A stretch of 64,000 bases of DNA from assembly GCF_021462225.1 (NCBI RefSeq), contig NC_061804.1:39845475-39909474 (forward strand). Reading direction: 5' to 3'. The position numbers were made by a program, and so were the translations under genes. The notes under the pieces were generated by a model. It saw only the letters and a list, made by a program, of their open reading frames with translations. It did not search any database and was not told where the DNA came from. Shown here piece by piece: positions 1 to 10,644 of this stretch. Numbering within the stretch: the first letter of the stretch is position 1; each line of letters starts with the position of its first letter. This stretch comes from Girardinichthys multiradiatus (taxonomy: Eukaryota; Chordata; Actinopteri; Cyprinodontiformes; Goodeidae).

Positions 1-1514
1 GCACACTAACTGAAATATTTCAGGTCTTTTATTATCTTAATACGGATTATTTTGGCATACAGCTCATGAAAACCCAAAATTCCTATCTCACAAAATTAGC
101 ATATCATTAAAAGGGTCTCTAAACGAGCTATGAACCTAATCATCTGAATCAACGAGTTAACTCTAAACACCTGCAAAAGATTCCTGAGGCCTTTAAAACT
201 ACCAGCCTGGTTCATCACTCAAAATCCCAATCATGGGTAAGACTGCCGACCTGACTGCTGTCCAGAAGGCCACTATTGACACCCTCAAGCAAGAGGGTAA
301 GACACAGAAAGAAATTTCTGAACGAATAGGCTGTTCCCAGAGTGCTGTATCAAGGCACCTCAGTGGGAAGTCTGTGGGATGGAAAAGGTGTGGCAGAAAA
401 CGCTGTACATCGAGAAGAGGTGACCGGACCCTAAGGAAGATTGTGGAGAAGGGCCGATTCCAGACCTCGGGGGACCTGCGGAAGCAGTGGACTGAGTCTG
501 GAGTAGAAACATCCAGAGCCACCGTGCACAGGCGTGTGCAGGAAATGGGCTACAGGTGCCGCGTTCCCCAGGTCAAGCCACTTTTGAACCAGAAACAGCG
601 GCAGAAGCGCCTGACCTGGGCTACAGAGAAGCAGCACTGGACTGTTGCTCAGTGGTCCAAAGTACTTTTTTCGGATGAAAGCAAATTCTGCATGTCATTC
701 GGAAATCAAGGTGCCAGAGTCTGGAGGAAGACTGGGGAGAAGGAAATGCCAAAATGCCAGAAGTCCAGTGTCAAGTACCCACAGTCAGTGATGGTCTGGG
801 GTGCCATGTCAGCTGCTGGTGATGGTCCACTGTGTTTTATCAAGGGCAGGGTCAATGCAGCTAGCTATCAGGAGATTTTGGAGCACTTCATGCTTCCATC
901 TGCTGAAAAGCTTTATGGAGATGAAGATTTCATTTTTCAGCACGACCTGGCACCTGCTCACAGTGCCAAAACCACTGGTAGATGGTTTACTGACCATGGT
1001 ATCACTGTGCTCAATTGGCCTGCCAACTCTCCTGACCTGAACCCCATAGAGAATCTGTGGGATATTGTGAAGAGAACGTTGAGAGACTCAAGACCCAACA
1101 CTCTGGATGAGCTAAAGGCCGCTATCGAAGCATCCTGGGCCTCCATAAGACCTCAGCAGTGCCACAGGCTGATTGCCTCCATGCCACGCCGCATTGAAGC
1201 AGTCATTTCTGCCAAAGGATTCCCGACCAAGTATTGAGTGCATAACTGTACATGATTATTTGAAGGTTGACGTTTTTTGTATTAAAAACACTTTTCTTTT
1301 ATTGGTCGGATGAAATATGCTAATTTTGTGAGATAGGAATTTTGGGTTTTCATGAGCTGTATGCCAAAATCATCCGTATTAAGACAATAAAAGACCTGAA
1401 ATATTTCAGTTAGTGTGCAATGAATCTAAAATATATGAATGTTAAATTTTCATCATGACATTATGGAAAATAATGAACTTTATCACAATATGCTAATATT
1501 TTGAGAAGGACCTG
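1..1514 (+). mobile_element. Tc1/mariner family A, copy 1 (left end cut by window edge)
   Basis: The right terminus ends ...GGACCTG followed by a TA target at 1515-1516. The right inverted repeat matches the four other copies of the family in this window. The left inverted repeat is cut: the window starts about 90 bases inside it, judged against copy 4. The remainder is a 5' leader, a complete transposase frame (233-1237) and the right repeat of about 200 bases. This is a cut-and-paste DNA transposon that duplicates TA. Confidence 0.95.
233..1237 (+). CDS. Tc1-like transposase, DD34E, full length (334 aa), copy 1
   Basis: The frame is uninterrupted from ATG to TGA and has the usual Tc1 length. 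Residues 1-110 form the paired-type helix-turn-helix DNA-binding region ([19 protein letters not shown] near 25-43), followed by a basic GRKRC stretch. The catalytic triad is D148 (SDESKF), D238 (FQHDLAPAH) and E273 (PIENLW), with 34 residues between the second D and the E, the Tc1 DD34E signature. The protein would bind its own inverted repeats in the nucleus and catalyse excision and integration at TA. This copy keeps the 14-residue segment (116-127 region, [12 protein letters not shown]) that copies 2, 4 and 5 lack. Whether it is active cannot be judged from sequence alone; isolated substitutions such as GKSVGWKR against GRKK in other copies may matter. Confidence 0.93.
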   Translation: MGKTADLTAVQKATIDTLKQEGKTQKEISERIGCSQSAVSRHLSGKSVGWKRCGRKRCTSRRGDRTLRKIVEKGRFQTSGDLRKQWTESGVETSRATVHRRVQEMGYRCRVPQVKPLLNQKQRQKRLTWATEKQHWTVAQWSKVLFSDESKFCMSFGNQGARVWRKTGEKEMPKCQKSSVKYPQSVMVWGAMSAAGDGPLCFIKGRVNAASYQEILEHFMLPSAEKLYGDEDFIFQHDLAPAHSAKTTGRWFTDHGITVLNWPANSPDLNPIENLWDIVKRTLRDSRPNTLDELKAAIEASWASIRPQQCHRLIASMPRRIEAVISAKGFPTKY

Positions 1515-1528
1515 TATAGTAAGACAAA

Positions 1529-1583
<55 letters not shown>

Positions 1584-1619
1584 TTGTTTGGTTGTTTGTT
1601 TGTTTGTTTGTGTGTGTCT
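1529..1619. repeat. (TG)n microsatellite grading into (TTTG)n
   Basis: About 27 TG units with a single C interruption, followed by a TTTG/GTTT tract. It lies just downstream of Tc1 copy 1. Confidence 0.95.
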
Positions 1620-2734
1620 CTGATGCTGAAAAATAAAATAATTAATTAGTAATAAAAATAATTTTGTGTGAAACTGAATTTGAGGTTTTCATCAACGGTA
1701 AGCCTAGCTGTAATCTAAATTAATGGAAACAAACGGTTGAAGTATCACTCTCTGGGTAATAAATCTATGTAATATGTTAGTTTCACTTTTTTTATTTATT
1801 GAATTACTAAATTAAATATACTATATTAATGAGATGAGTCTGTATTTGATTGTTGTTGCTTGGCTTTTGGATTATTTTGATCTGTATTGAGGAATAAAAC
1901 AGCCAAAGCTTTTCTAACAGTTATTCCCATTGGCTGGCTTGTTCAACATAAAGTGAAAATAAAACCCATAGGTTAGTTAAGCTAAAAAGTCTTGTGTTTC
2001 ACTGAGTGACACCCCTGAGAACCTTTTTTGCTTCTTGCTCCCCAAAGTGTTTTCTTGCTGCTTCTAAAACTTGACAGGTTTAATTTGACAGTTTAACGAG
2101 TAGTGAAGTTCATGTGATCACCCTCACATGTTCTTGTCAACAATGACAATGTCTGTGCAACACCACAAGGCTCAGCAGGTCAGCCTGTTCCCTGGCACTG
2201 ACATTTAAACTAACCTCCTGGTTTGCTAAGTGTTATGGGCATTCACGCTGACTGCGCATGCTAATTATGTGACAATGTAATTTCTGTCTGCACACAGAGA
2301 TTTGGTTCTTGTTGTGTCTCTTTGTGCATTGTAGTGGGACTGCTTGCAGCATAAATACTTAACTCCAGAGGCCATTTTGGCGGCTGAAAGTCATCTGAGA
2401 GATGATGTGTCGGCTTGCATCTACAACAGTGTTGTATTTGTGTGACAGCAGTCACAAAAATATAGCTAGGATCCAGCCAGTGATTTCCACGGTATGCATT
2501 TACACTTTACACCAACCCATCAGTGTTTATTATCTCAGGAATCTAACACTATAACAGGAATCTAACACTATGACATGTCTTGCTGCTGTCTCTGTATAAT
2601 AAAAAGTGAGCACAATCCCATAGGACATTCTGCAAATACATAATGCCTTCTTGTAGCAGCTGAGAAACATTTGCATTTTTATTAAATTTCATCTTTACCT
2701 TCTTTCTTTGCTTTTACAGCTATGATCCACATAC
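1620..2734. other. No gene seen
   Basis: AT-rich sequence with short frames only. I see no splice-bounded coding exon and no terminal repeats. A duplicated 10-mer (gaatctaaca, about 2540-2565) is the only local repeat. Confidence 0.5.
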
Positions 2735-4330
2735 TCTGTTTTTTGGGTGTGTTGATCTCCGTTTTTGGTCAGTTTTTGGGGCTTAGTGCCTGTCCCTAGC
2801 CATGGGCTTGGTGGATGTGCTGGTGCCTCCCTCCTTTGGTGGAACTCAGAAAATAGGGGTGCATTTTGGGGTCAGCTGGAGAGCTGGCTCCCTGGGAGAG
2901 CATTTGCCCCCAGACACCTCTCTCCACCCACTCCATCACACTGCTACTCATGTTGGGCTGTGGGGTGTGGGTGCATCATTGTAGTGCGGGGAAGGCTGCA
3001 GTCCCATGGCGGCCTGGGCCCCAATTTTATTGTGCAACTTAGATACTCTCACTTATGTAACTTTCTCATGACACGCACATGTAGGGCCTTGGGGATGGGC
3101 ATACTTAATGGCATCCAGAAGGGGGTTCTATTTCATTAACCTCACTTCTGGTGCCTGGGCCCACCTCTAAATGTTAAATTGCATGTGGACATGAAGGGTT
3201 CTGGCATGTTGGTTTTCCGGCAGGTGTCTGGCGAGGGGGTGGCGGCCCTGGCAGCCCCCTTTCCCCACCTGTTTTAAATGCACTCTATAACAACACACAT
3301 CAACACCACATTTAAGCGGGAGGTTGGGGTTTTTCCACACTCCCAGCCTGCTCGGTGCAGCGGGAGTTTCCATGCGGGTGTGTGTGTGGCATATTGAGGT
3401 GCCTCAGTGGGGTCGTTAGGGTGCCCAGTCTTTGGCATGCTGTGGTGGCCTTCCTCCGCCGGGCCCTTCGCTTTGCTGTCGCAGTGGAGGTTGCACTGTA
3501 TGGATGTGTGTTCATTGGCTTTCGGTGGTGGAGCTCTCCTGTGGGGGTGTGCCCATGTGGTGAGGAGATTCATGGCATGTGGGTTCATGGGCATGTGTTC
3601 GATATCTGTGTCCTAGTTGGGGGTGGCCCTGTAGATAAATTCATGTTGGGGGAAGAGAGGTTCATGAGGTTGAGATCAAAATTTATTGGGGGGTTGAGAC
3701 TGTTTTGTCCTGGTACACCTCTTTTGTCCGTGGCCCCTCTTTCATCCAGAGAGCGGGCCAGGGTTGGGGTGGGGGTTTGGGGTTGTCCGGGTTTGGATGG
3801 TGCCAGCACTAGTCTGGACTGGTGGCTCAGGCAGTCTGCCTGTCTCCACCCTGGAATGAAGAGGACCACCACTAGGTGTTTGGATTCAGGTGTTAGATGC
3901 CCAGATATACTCTATATTGGGCTGCGGCTGCGGTTGCTACTAAATACATCTTGCATTCATTACTAATGTGTACGTTTTGGTCACATTGCTGTTGTTATAT
4001 ATGTGTTTCTGCAGGTGTAGAAGTAGTTTTCTAGGGTGTTATCTTATATTCTCTTTATCCTTCTTTCTCTCCTCTATTCTTTTCTACTTTTCTCCCTTTT
4101 ACCTATTTGCCACACCTCTCTTCCTTGCTTCTTTTTTTTCCTTCCATTTCCGTATCCGTTGCATTTGAAATAATCCCAAATCAGTTTCTAATAAAATTTA
4201 TTTTATATATATCAAGCAGTGCATTATAACGATGGCCGTAACGCTCCACTTGTGAAAGTTAATCTGTTGAGCTTCTTCTTGGCACTCAGACAACAATTCT
4301 GAGTGCTATTCTGCCAGAGAGGACACGTAA
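2735..4330 (+). repeat. GC-biased, TG-rich interspersed repeat, unclassified
   Basis: This block differs sharply in composition from its AT-rich flanks. It is G/T-rich with many TG and CA and few CG, as expected of a methylated repeat whose CpGs have decayed. It ends in a pyrimidine-rich stretch (4040-4150) and an AATAAA-containing AT tail near 4190. Long frames on both strands (for example 3355-3966) have no domain I recognise and are probably accidental. From composition I infer an old high-copy fish retroelement or satellite-like repeat. Confidence 0.5.
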
Positions 4331-4791
4331 AAAAAGAAGAAAACAAATTCAGCCCGCAAAGCAAAGAACCAAAGGTAATTTCAGGTTTGACCCTGGTTTA
4401 TAATGGTTTGTTTCATTGCCAGAATGCATTATAAAATGACAAAGCACATTTTATTTCACACATAGTTATAGTTATCAACTAATAACTCATTAAATCTTGT
4501 AAATAAAAAACGGATAATGGGAGGGCTTTCCTTTGTTGTCTCTCTCAAGACTTAAAAATACTTTCCAAAGAGAAACACATAATAATGTCCAATGTAGGAA
4601 TCTACTAAGAAAATACATAAATTAGTCTGCTGCAGTTTGATTTCTATCAGCTCACCAAATATGGAAACTATTTTATTTTGCTTGAAATAGCTGGGCTGTA
4701 GGGTACACCTATTGCCCAGCTACCCTACATTTCTGGCACTCCTGATAACAATAATATAATAAATTAATTCAATTCAATTCAGTTTTATTTA

Positions 4792-5323
4792 CAGTACTGT
4801 GCAAAAGTTTTAGACAGGTGTGAAAAAATGCTGTAAACAAAGGATGTTTTCGAAAAAGGAAGTGTTAATCATTTATTTTCAAAACAAAATGCAATGAATG
4901 AACAAAAGAAAAATCAAATCAATATTTGGTGTGACCACCCTTTGCCTTCAAACGGGTCTCAATTCTTATAGGTACACTTGCACACAGTTTTTGAATGAAC
5001 TCGGCTGGTGGGTGGTTCAAACATCTTGGACAACTAAACACAGATCTTCTGTGGATGTAGGCTTTCTCACATCCTTCTTATGTAGTCCCAGACACACTCC
5101 ATGATGTTGAAGTCAGGGCTCTGTGGGGACCAAACCATCACTCCCAGTAAGTCTTGTTCTTCTTTACGGCGAAGATAGTTCTTAATGACTTTAGCTGTAT
5201 GTTTGGGTTCTGCTTACTTAGCATTTTGTACACTGATAAAAATAAACAATCAATTATATTTCTGAAAGCATTTTTTGTTCACAGCATTTTTTCACACCTG
5301 CCTAAAACTTTTCCACAGTACTG
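4792..5323 (-). mobile_element. Non-autonomous Tc1 derivative (532 bp) with intact termini
   Basis: The ends are CAGTACTGTGCAAAAGTTTT and its reverse complement, flanked by TA at 4790-4791 and 5324-5325. The inverted repeats match for about 60 bases (GTGTGAAAAAATGCTGT on both sides). The interior resembles the 3' end of a Tc1 transposase read on the - strand, with most of the gene missing, so this is an internal-deletion derivative. Its TA target lies inside the surrounding SINE-like repeat. Confidence 0.85.
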
Positions 5324-5493
5324 TATATAGCGTCAATTCACAATACATGTCATCTCAAGGAACTTTACAAAGTCAATTCAATCGAATCATACAGATTTTA
5401 AGTCAGGTCCATACATTCCAATTAATCCTAACTATCAAACAGTGCAGTCAGATTCAGTTTATTATTCAAATTTGTTAAAAGTCTTTCTGTCTA

Positions 5494-6381
5494 TGTCACG
5501 ATGTGGTTTTGGATCGGACCAAAGTGCAGACAAGAGCTCGGCAGGATCATCTTTGTAATTCAAGGATTTATTTACAAGGTCAAAAAATGTAGCAAACTCA
5601 CTGCAGGTTTCCCAAGGCAAGGCGTGGCAAAAAAAAAGCATAATCATGGACGAGAACGAGGTGTGACGAACACAAGGAACCATCCGCGACCAAAGACACA
5701 AAACCAACTTATATACTGTGAGATAACAAAGACAGATAATCAATGGAACAGGGAACAGGTGTGACAAGGAGGCAGGGAAGCAGAAGGAACAGGTGAAACA
5801 AATACAAAGGCTGAGGATGGGCAAAGTAACTAACAAACAATAAACAGAAACACAGACCAAGCAAACCTATAGACAAACATAAATAATCAAATGGGGAATA
5901 AGAAAACTAGAATAATCATGAACTAAAGTAAACAGAGAAACTAGAGGGAACATAGGAACAACAACAACCTATGAACAAACAAAGAACCCATAAATAAAAC
6001 CTGAATACAAAAGTAAACAAACCTAACCACACTGACTGAATTAACTGGGAAGGAAACAGAAAACAAACTAGTAAACAAGAAGAGTGCAAAGGAGCAAATA
6101 ATAAAACACAATAAAACACAAAGAAACTAAAGAGAAATAAAACTAGAGAATCCAGGGAAGACCAAGAACTATAATAATTACAATAATAATAATAATAATA
6201 ATAATAATAAACCATACAAAGTAATAAGAAAACAACCATAAAAGAACTTAAGTAGTAAACACTAGGAGGCGGAAGAGGGAGAAAAGAAAAACATGATACA
6301 AAAACCAAAATAGAAAAATCTAAGCAATAGGTAAACAAACACAAAGCCACAAACAAAGTCCAAAAATGTCACTCCGTGACA
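5494..6381 (-). mobile_element. Solo LTR (888 bp) with 5-bp target duplication GTCTA
   Basis: The element starts TGTCACG and ends CGTGACA (canonical TG...CA with short inverted termini). It is flanked by GTCTA at 5489-5493 and 6382-6386. On the - strand it contains a TATATAAG box and, toward its 3' end, an AATAAA signal, as an LTR promoter/terminator should. No internal retroviral genes are present. An uninterrupted paralogue of the host repeat at about 34600 (CTGTCTAAGGAAACCC on its sense strand) shows the empty site. A (TAA)n run lies inside at about 6171-6211. Confidence 0.85.
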
Positions 6382-6619
6382 GTCTAAGGAAACCCAGCAG
6401 ATTGCATCCAGTCAGTGACTTGCATGACTTGGATGAGCATGTAGAGACAGTGGACAGTCACTGACGTTGACTTTGCCCTCATACTGAGCATACTGAGCAT
6501 GCATGTAGCGACAGTGGAGAGGAAAAACTCCCTTTTAACAGGAACATATCTCCAGCAGAACCAGGCTCAGTGTGAGCGGCCATCTGCCATGACCGACTGG
6601 GGCTTACATTATGTCAACA

Positions 6620-7045
6620 AAAGATTTTGGTACTGCTTTAATTTGAATGTATTAATTCAGTTGTTAAAAAAAACATTTTAAGAAATAATTGTTTTTATCA
6701 ACATCATTGGTGGCACAATTATTTGATCTCCAAACAAACTACCTAAAGTAAATGTAATTGAAGCTTATTTTAACTTTGATCAGCTAGACTTACATGTAGT
6801 CATGTTTCTGTTCAGCAGTAATTAAGGTGGTCTTAGAAATAACTGTAGAACTTGTAGGTTGGATCCAATCCCAAATATATCACTTAAGGAAATGTTCCCT
6901 TTGATTACTGCCCTATTTGGGATCCTTAGTAAATGGATTTGTATCATAGGGATTTTAGGCTGCTGTAATTCAACCTCTACTAAAGAGACCTGCTTTCTGT
7001 CAAGATGCCTTTATAAATTACAGACATATGTCTAATTCACCTTTC
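6620..7045. other. No gene seen
   Basis: AT-rich DNA between the split SINE-like repeat and the LINE fragment. No frame, splice-bounded exon or terminal repeat stands out. Confidence 0.4.
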
Positions 7046-7059
7046 TTTAAAAATATTTT

Positions 7060-7850
7060 ATAATCAAGTGTGTGAGCATTTCCACAGTAATCTCCTGCAT
7101 GAAAAGTTTCAGTCAAGTTTCAGAGCTCATCTTAGCACTAAAACAGCACTGGTGAAAGTCACCAATGATATTCTCATGCCCTCAGAAAATGGACTTGTGT
7201 CTGTACTTGTTCTGTTAGATCTCAGTGCTGCATTTGATCCAGTTGATCACAATATTCTCTTAGAAATGTGGAACGTGCTGTAGGGATCAGGAGAACCGCA
7301 CTAGGCTGGTTTAAACCTAATTTGTTTGACAGATTCCACGTTGTTCATGCAAATAAGAAATCTTCTTTTAATTCCAGGGTTACTTTTGGAGTACCACAGG
7401 GTTCAATGCTTGGGCCAATTATCTCTACTATGCTTCCAATTGGAAAAATTATCAGGCAGCATGGGATACATTTCCACAGTTATGCTTATGATTCTTAGCT
7501 TTATTTATATATAAATTCTGATTAACCCAACCAGTCAGAAAGACTACAAGCATGTCTTGAAGACATAAAAACCTGGATGACTCTAAATTTTCTGCTTTTC
7601 AGTTCAGACAATTCAGAAGTTGTTGTCTTTGGATTGGAGCCTTTGAAAAAGAAACAGTTTAGTCAATCACTTAATCTGAATGGCATTAAAATGGCCTCCA
7701 GTAATAAAGTAAAAAACCTTGGTGTAATTTTTAACCAAGACATGTAATTTGACTTCCATTTTAAACAGGTTTCTAGGATTTCCTTGTTTCACCCCCAGAA
7801 TATTGCCAAAATTAGAAATATGCTGTCCAGGAGTGATGCTGAAAACTAGT
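7060..7850 (+). pseudogene. LINE (L2/Rex-like) reverse-transcriptase fragment, frameshifted
   Basis: Successive frames give FQSSFRAHLSTKTALVKVTND, then VLLDLSAAFDPVDHNILL (RT domain A), then GVPQGSMLGPI (the FGVPQGS motif of L2-like RTs) and HSYAYDS (a decayed YxDD-type box). A further stretch, LNLNGIKMASSNKVKNLGVIFN, matches the region after the RT palm. Reading moves between frames near 7268-7283 and meets stops, so the copy is dead. It has no 5' end, no endonuclease and no recognisable 3' tail. Confidence 0.8.
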
Positions 7851-7859
7851 TCTGTTTTA

Positions 7860-8300
7860 ACCTCTGAGCTGGGAGCTGTTGGTTTGAGTTGGTGTTGCTC
7901 TCTTCTCTCTCCTTCAGAGCATGACCGGCAGGTGCTGCTCCACAGCAGCAGCGTCCTCTAGGCTGATGTCAGATTGTTTTTCTCACCAGCTTAGTAATCC
8001 TCTCTAGCACATTCCTCAAGACTATTTTCTAATGGTTTTCTCTTTTGTAGACATCGCCTCTTGTCCTGACTCAAGTGCCAACACTGATCTTCTTGTACCT
8101 TCTCCTCTGGACTCCAGAAGTGACTCCTTATATGCCTCGGTGTACCGGCTAGGTGCTTCTCTGGTTGCTCTCCTGTTGCCTACTGCTGGATCTTAGTCCT
8201 TAGTCCTTTCCCCAGAGGCCTGTGTGGGACCCACCTTGAAACTCTGCTTGTGCACCTGTTTAATAAACCTAATTCAGCTATCCACATTGTCCATACTTGT
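7860..8300 (+). repeat. Unclassified repeat, pyrimidine-rich
   Basis: C/T-rich sequence ending in ...TTTAATAAACCTAATTCAGC. It resembles in style the blocks at 13380-14035 and 58508-59000, which end in AATAAACC or TTGTTGC(T/C)TGCAC. These may be LTR-like or LINE-derived remnants of one family; I cannot place them. Confidence 0.4.
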
Positions 8301-9029
8301 TGCTTCCACCACAGTTGTAAATGACCAATATGCATTTGGTACTTCAATAGACTGAAGCTCTTAACTGCAAAATATGATTTATTTTGACTCTAATCAGTGC
8401 ATTTTTCACTACAGATCAAGCAGTTAAAGTAATAAATTACTGCACTCATTAATTAATCAGTCACCCACTAATTGGCACATAGGATAAAATGGAATTAAAA
8501 TATGGACAGATTTACTTAATTATTTGATACAGATTTATTTAAGTACACAATCTCATGCATTCATGAAGGTATCTTTGTTTCTATGTCTATCTTTGTTTAT
8601 TATAGCCAGTGTTTAAGCCAGATTCAGTATAATAGTGATAATAAAGGGCAGACGAGTTGTGGGGGTTTTGTTCCAGTATGATATTATGTCTAGCAACAAC
8701 CCTGGTCCCAGCTTGTTAAAAAGTATTTTACCAGATCATTGTTGAAGTCCAATATCCTAAACTCCCAATGGTCATTTTCAAAAGAACAATAGGGCAGTAA
8801 GAGTTGATCTAAATAAGAATCGATCAGAGTAGAAATCTGAAAAATGTGTTGTTCTGTAGCCCGAAACTTGGATGTCCAGAAATACAATACTTCAACTCCA
8901 TTTGTTGTCAGGAAGACTGTGATGCATCACTACTAAAATGAAAGTTTGAGTTACATACAGTAGGTGTTTAGGTTGTACAGCTGATTAGATTAGTGTTAAG
9001 GAAATGAGCTGAATGAGGCATATACAGTA
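8301..9029. other. No gene seen
   Basis: AT-rich intergenic DNA. No coding exon, terminal repeat or structured RNA is apparent. Confidence 0.4.
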
Positions 9030-10642
9030 CAGACCAAAGGTTTGGACACACCTCATTCAAAGAGTTGTCTTTATTTTCATGACTATGGATATTGTAGCTT
9101 CACACTGATGGCATCAAAACTATGAATTAACACATGTGGAATTATATACTGAACAAAAAAGTGTGAAACAACTGAAAATATGTCTTATATTCTAGGTTCT
9201 TCAAAGTAGCCACCTTTTGCTTTGATTACTGCTCCGCACACTCTTGGCATTCTGTTGATGAGCTTCAAGAGGTGACCTGAAATGGTTTTCACTTCACAGG
9301 TGTGCCCTATCAGGTTTAATAAGTGGGATTTCAAGCCTTATAAATGGAGTTGGGACCATCAGTTTTGTTGTGCAGGAGGTGGATACAGTATACAGCTGAT
9401 AGTCCTACTGAATAGATTGTTAGAATTTGTATCATGGCAAGAAAAAAGCAGCTAAGTAAAGAAAAACGAGTGGCCATCATTACTTTAAGAAATGAAGGTC
9501 AGTCAGTCTGAGCAATTGGGAAAACTTTGAAAGTGTCCCCAAGTGCAGTCGCAAAAACCATCAAGCGCTACAAAGAAACTGGCTCACATGAGGACCGCCC
9601 CAGGAAAGGAAGACCAAGGGTCACCTCTGGTGCGGACAATAAGTTCATTCTGAGTCACCAGCCTCAGAAATCGCAGGTTAACAGCAGCTCAGATTAGAGA
9701 ACAGGTCAATGCCACACAGAGTTCTAGTAGCAGACACATCTCTAGAACAACTGTTAAGAGGAGACTGTGTGAATCAGGCCTTCATGGTAAAATAGCTGCT
9801 AGGAAACCACTGCTGAGGACAGGCAACAAGCAGAAGAGACTTGTTTGGGCTAAAGAACACAAGAAATGGACATTAGACCAGTGGAAATCTGTGCTTTGGT
9901 CTGATGAGTCCAAGTTTGAGATCTTTGGTCCCAACCACCGTGTCTTTGTGCGCCGCAGAAGAGGTGAACGGATGGACTCTACATGCCTGGTTCCCACCGT
10001 GAAGCATGGAGGAGGAGGTGTGATGGTGTGGGGGTGCTTTGCTGGTGACACTGTTGGGGATTTATTCAAAATTGAAGGCATACTGAACCAGCATGGCTAC
10101 CACAGCATCTTGCAGCGGCATGCTATTCCATCCGGTTTGCATTTAGTTGGACCATCATTTATTTTTCAACAGGACAATGACCCCAAACACACCTCCAGGT
10201 TGTGTAAGGGCTATTTGACCAAGAAGGAGAGTGATGGGGTGCTGCGCCAGATGACTTGGCCTCCACAGTCACCGGACTTGAACCCAATCGAGATGGTTTG
10301 GGGTGAGCTGGACCGCAGAGTGAAGGCAAAAGGGCTAAGTACTAAGCATCTCTGGGAACTCCTTCAAGACTGTTGGAAAACCATTTCAGGTGACTACCTC
10401 TTGAAGCTCATCAACAGAATGCCAACAGTGTGCAGAGCAGTAATCAAAGCAAAAGGTGGCTACTTTGAAGAACCTAGAATATAAGACATATTTTCAGTTA
10501 TTTCACACTTTTTTGTTCAGTATATAATCCCACATGTGTTAATTCATAGTTTTGATGCCTTCAGTGTGAAGCTACAATATTCATAGTCATGAAAATAAAG
10601 AAAACTCTTTGAATGAGAAGGTGTGTCCAAACCTTTGGTCTG
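9030..10642 (+). mobile_element. Tc1/mariner DD38E (Intruder-type) element with about 260-bp inverted repeats
   Basis: The termini are CAGACCAAAGGTTTGGACAC and its reverse complement, flanked by TA at 9028-9029 and 10643-10644. The two inverted repeats can be followed from 9030 to about 9290 and from about 10376 to 10642 with few mismatches. The right repeat therefore includes the last ~36 codons of the transposase gene. The transposase (9434-10484) is disrupted by one stop and one frameshift, so the copy is non-autonomous, but its ends look intact. Confidence 0.92.
9434..10484 (+). pseudogene. DD38E Tc1-like transposase, two lesions
   Basis: The frame starts MARKKQLSKEKR with a paired-type DNA-binding domain. 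It is broken by TGA at 9509-9511 (codon 26) and by a +1 insertion near 9649 (ATTCTGAGTCACC where an intact frame would read ATTCGAGTCACC). From 9891 to 10484 the frame is open. SDESKFEIFG carries the first Asp, FQQDNDPKHTS the second and [14 protein letters not shown] the Glu. By my count 38 residues separate the second Asp from the Glu, against 34 in ordinary Tc1, which places it in the DD38E (Intruder) lineage. Only two lesions in about 1050 nt suggest fairly recent death. Confidence 0.88.
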
Positions 10643-10644
10643 TA

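Larger units (their letters stand above)
4762..6610 (+). repeat. SINE/LINE-tail repeat split by two insertions
   Basis: The host repeat begins AATTCAATTCAGTTTTATTTA, resumes at 5324 (TATAGCGTCAATTCACAA), and resumes again at 6382 (GTCTAAGGAAACCCAGCAGA), ending about 6610 (CAGCAGAACCAGGCTCA motif). Other copies are at 13085-13280, 21878-22170 and 34435-35213 (- strand). The interruptions are a 532-bp Tc1 derivative (4792-5323) and a solo LTR (5494-6381). The TTTATTTATATAGCG end with GAATT repeats is typical of a common fish retroposon tail. I cannot name the family. Confidence 0.7.

Noticed and set aside
3355..3966. 203-codon frame in the TG-rich block
   Set aside because: No domain, signal or splice support; frames on both strands are open because of biased composition.
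5501..6356. Frames inside the solo LTR
   Set aside because: The segment is bounded by TG...CA and a target duplication, and the frames carry no gag, pol or env motif.
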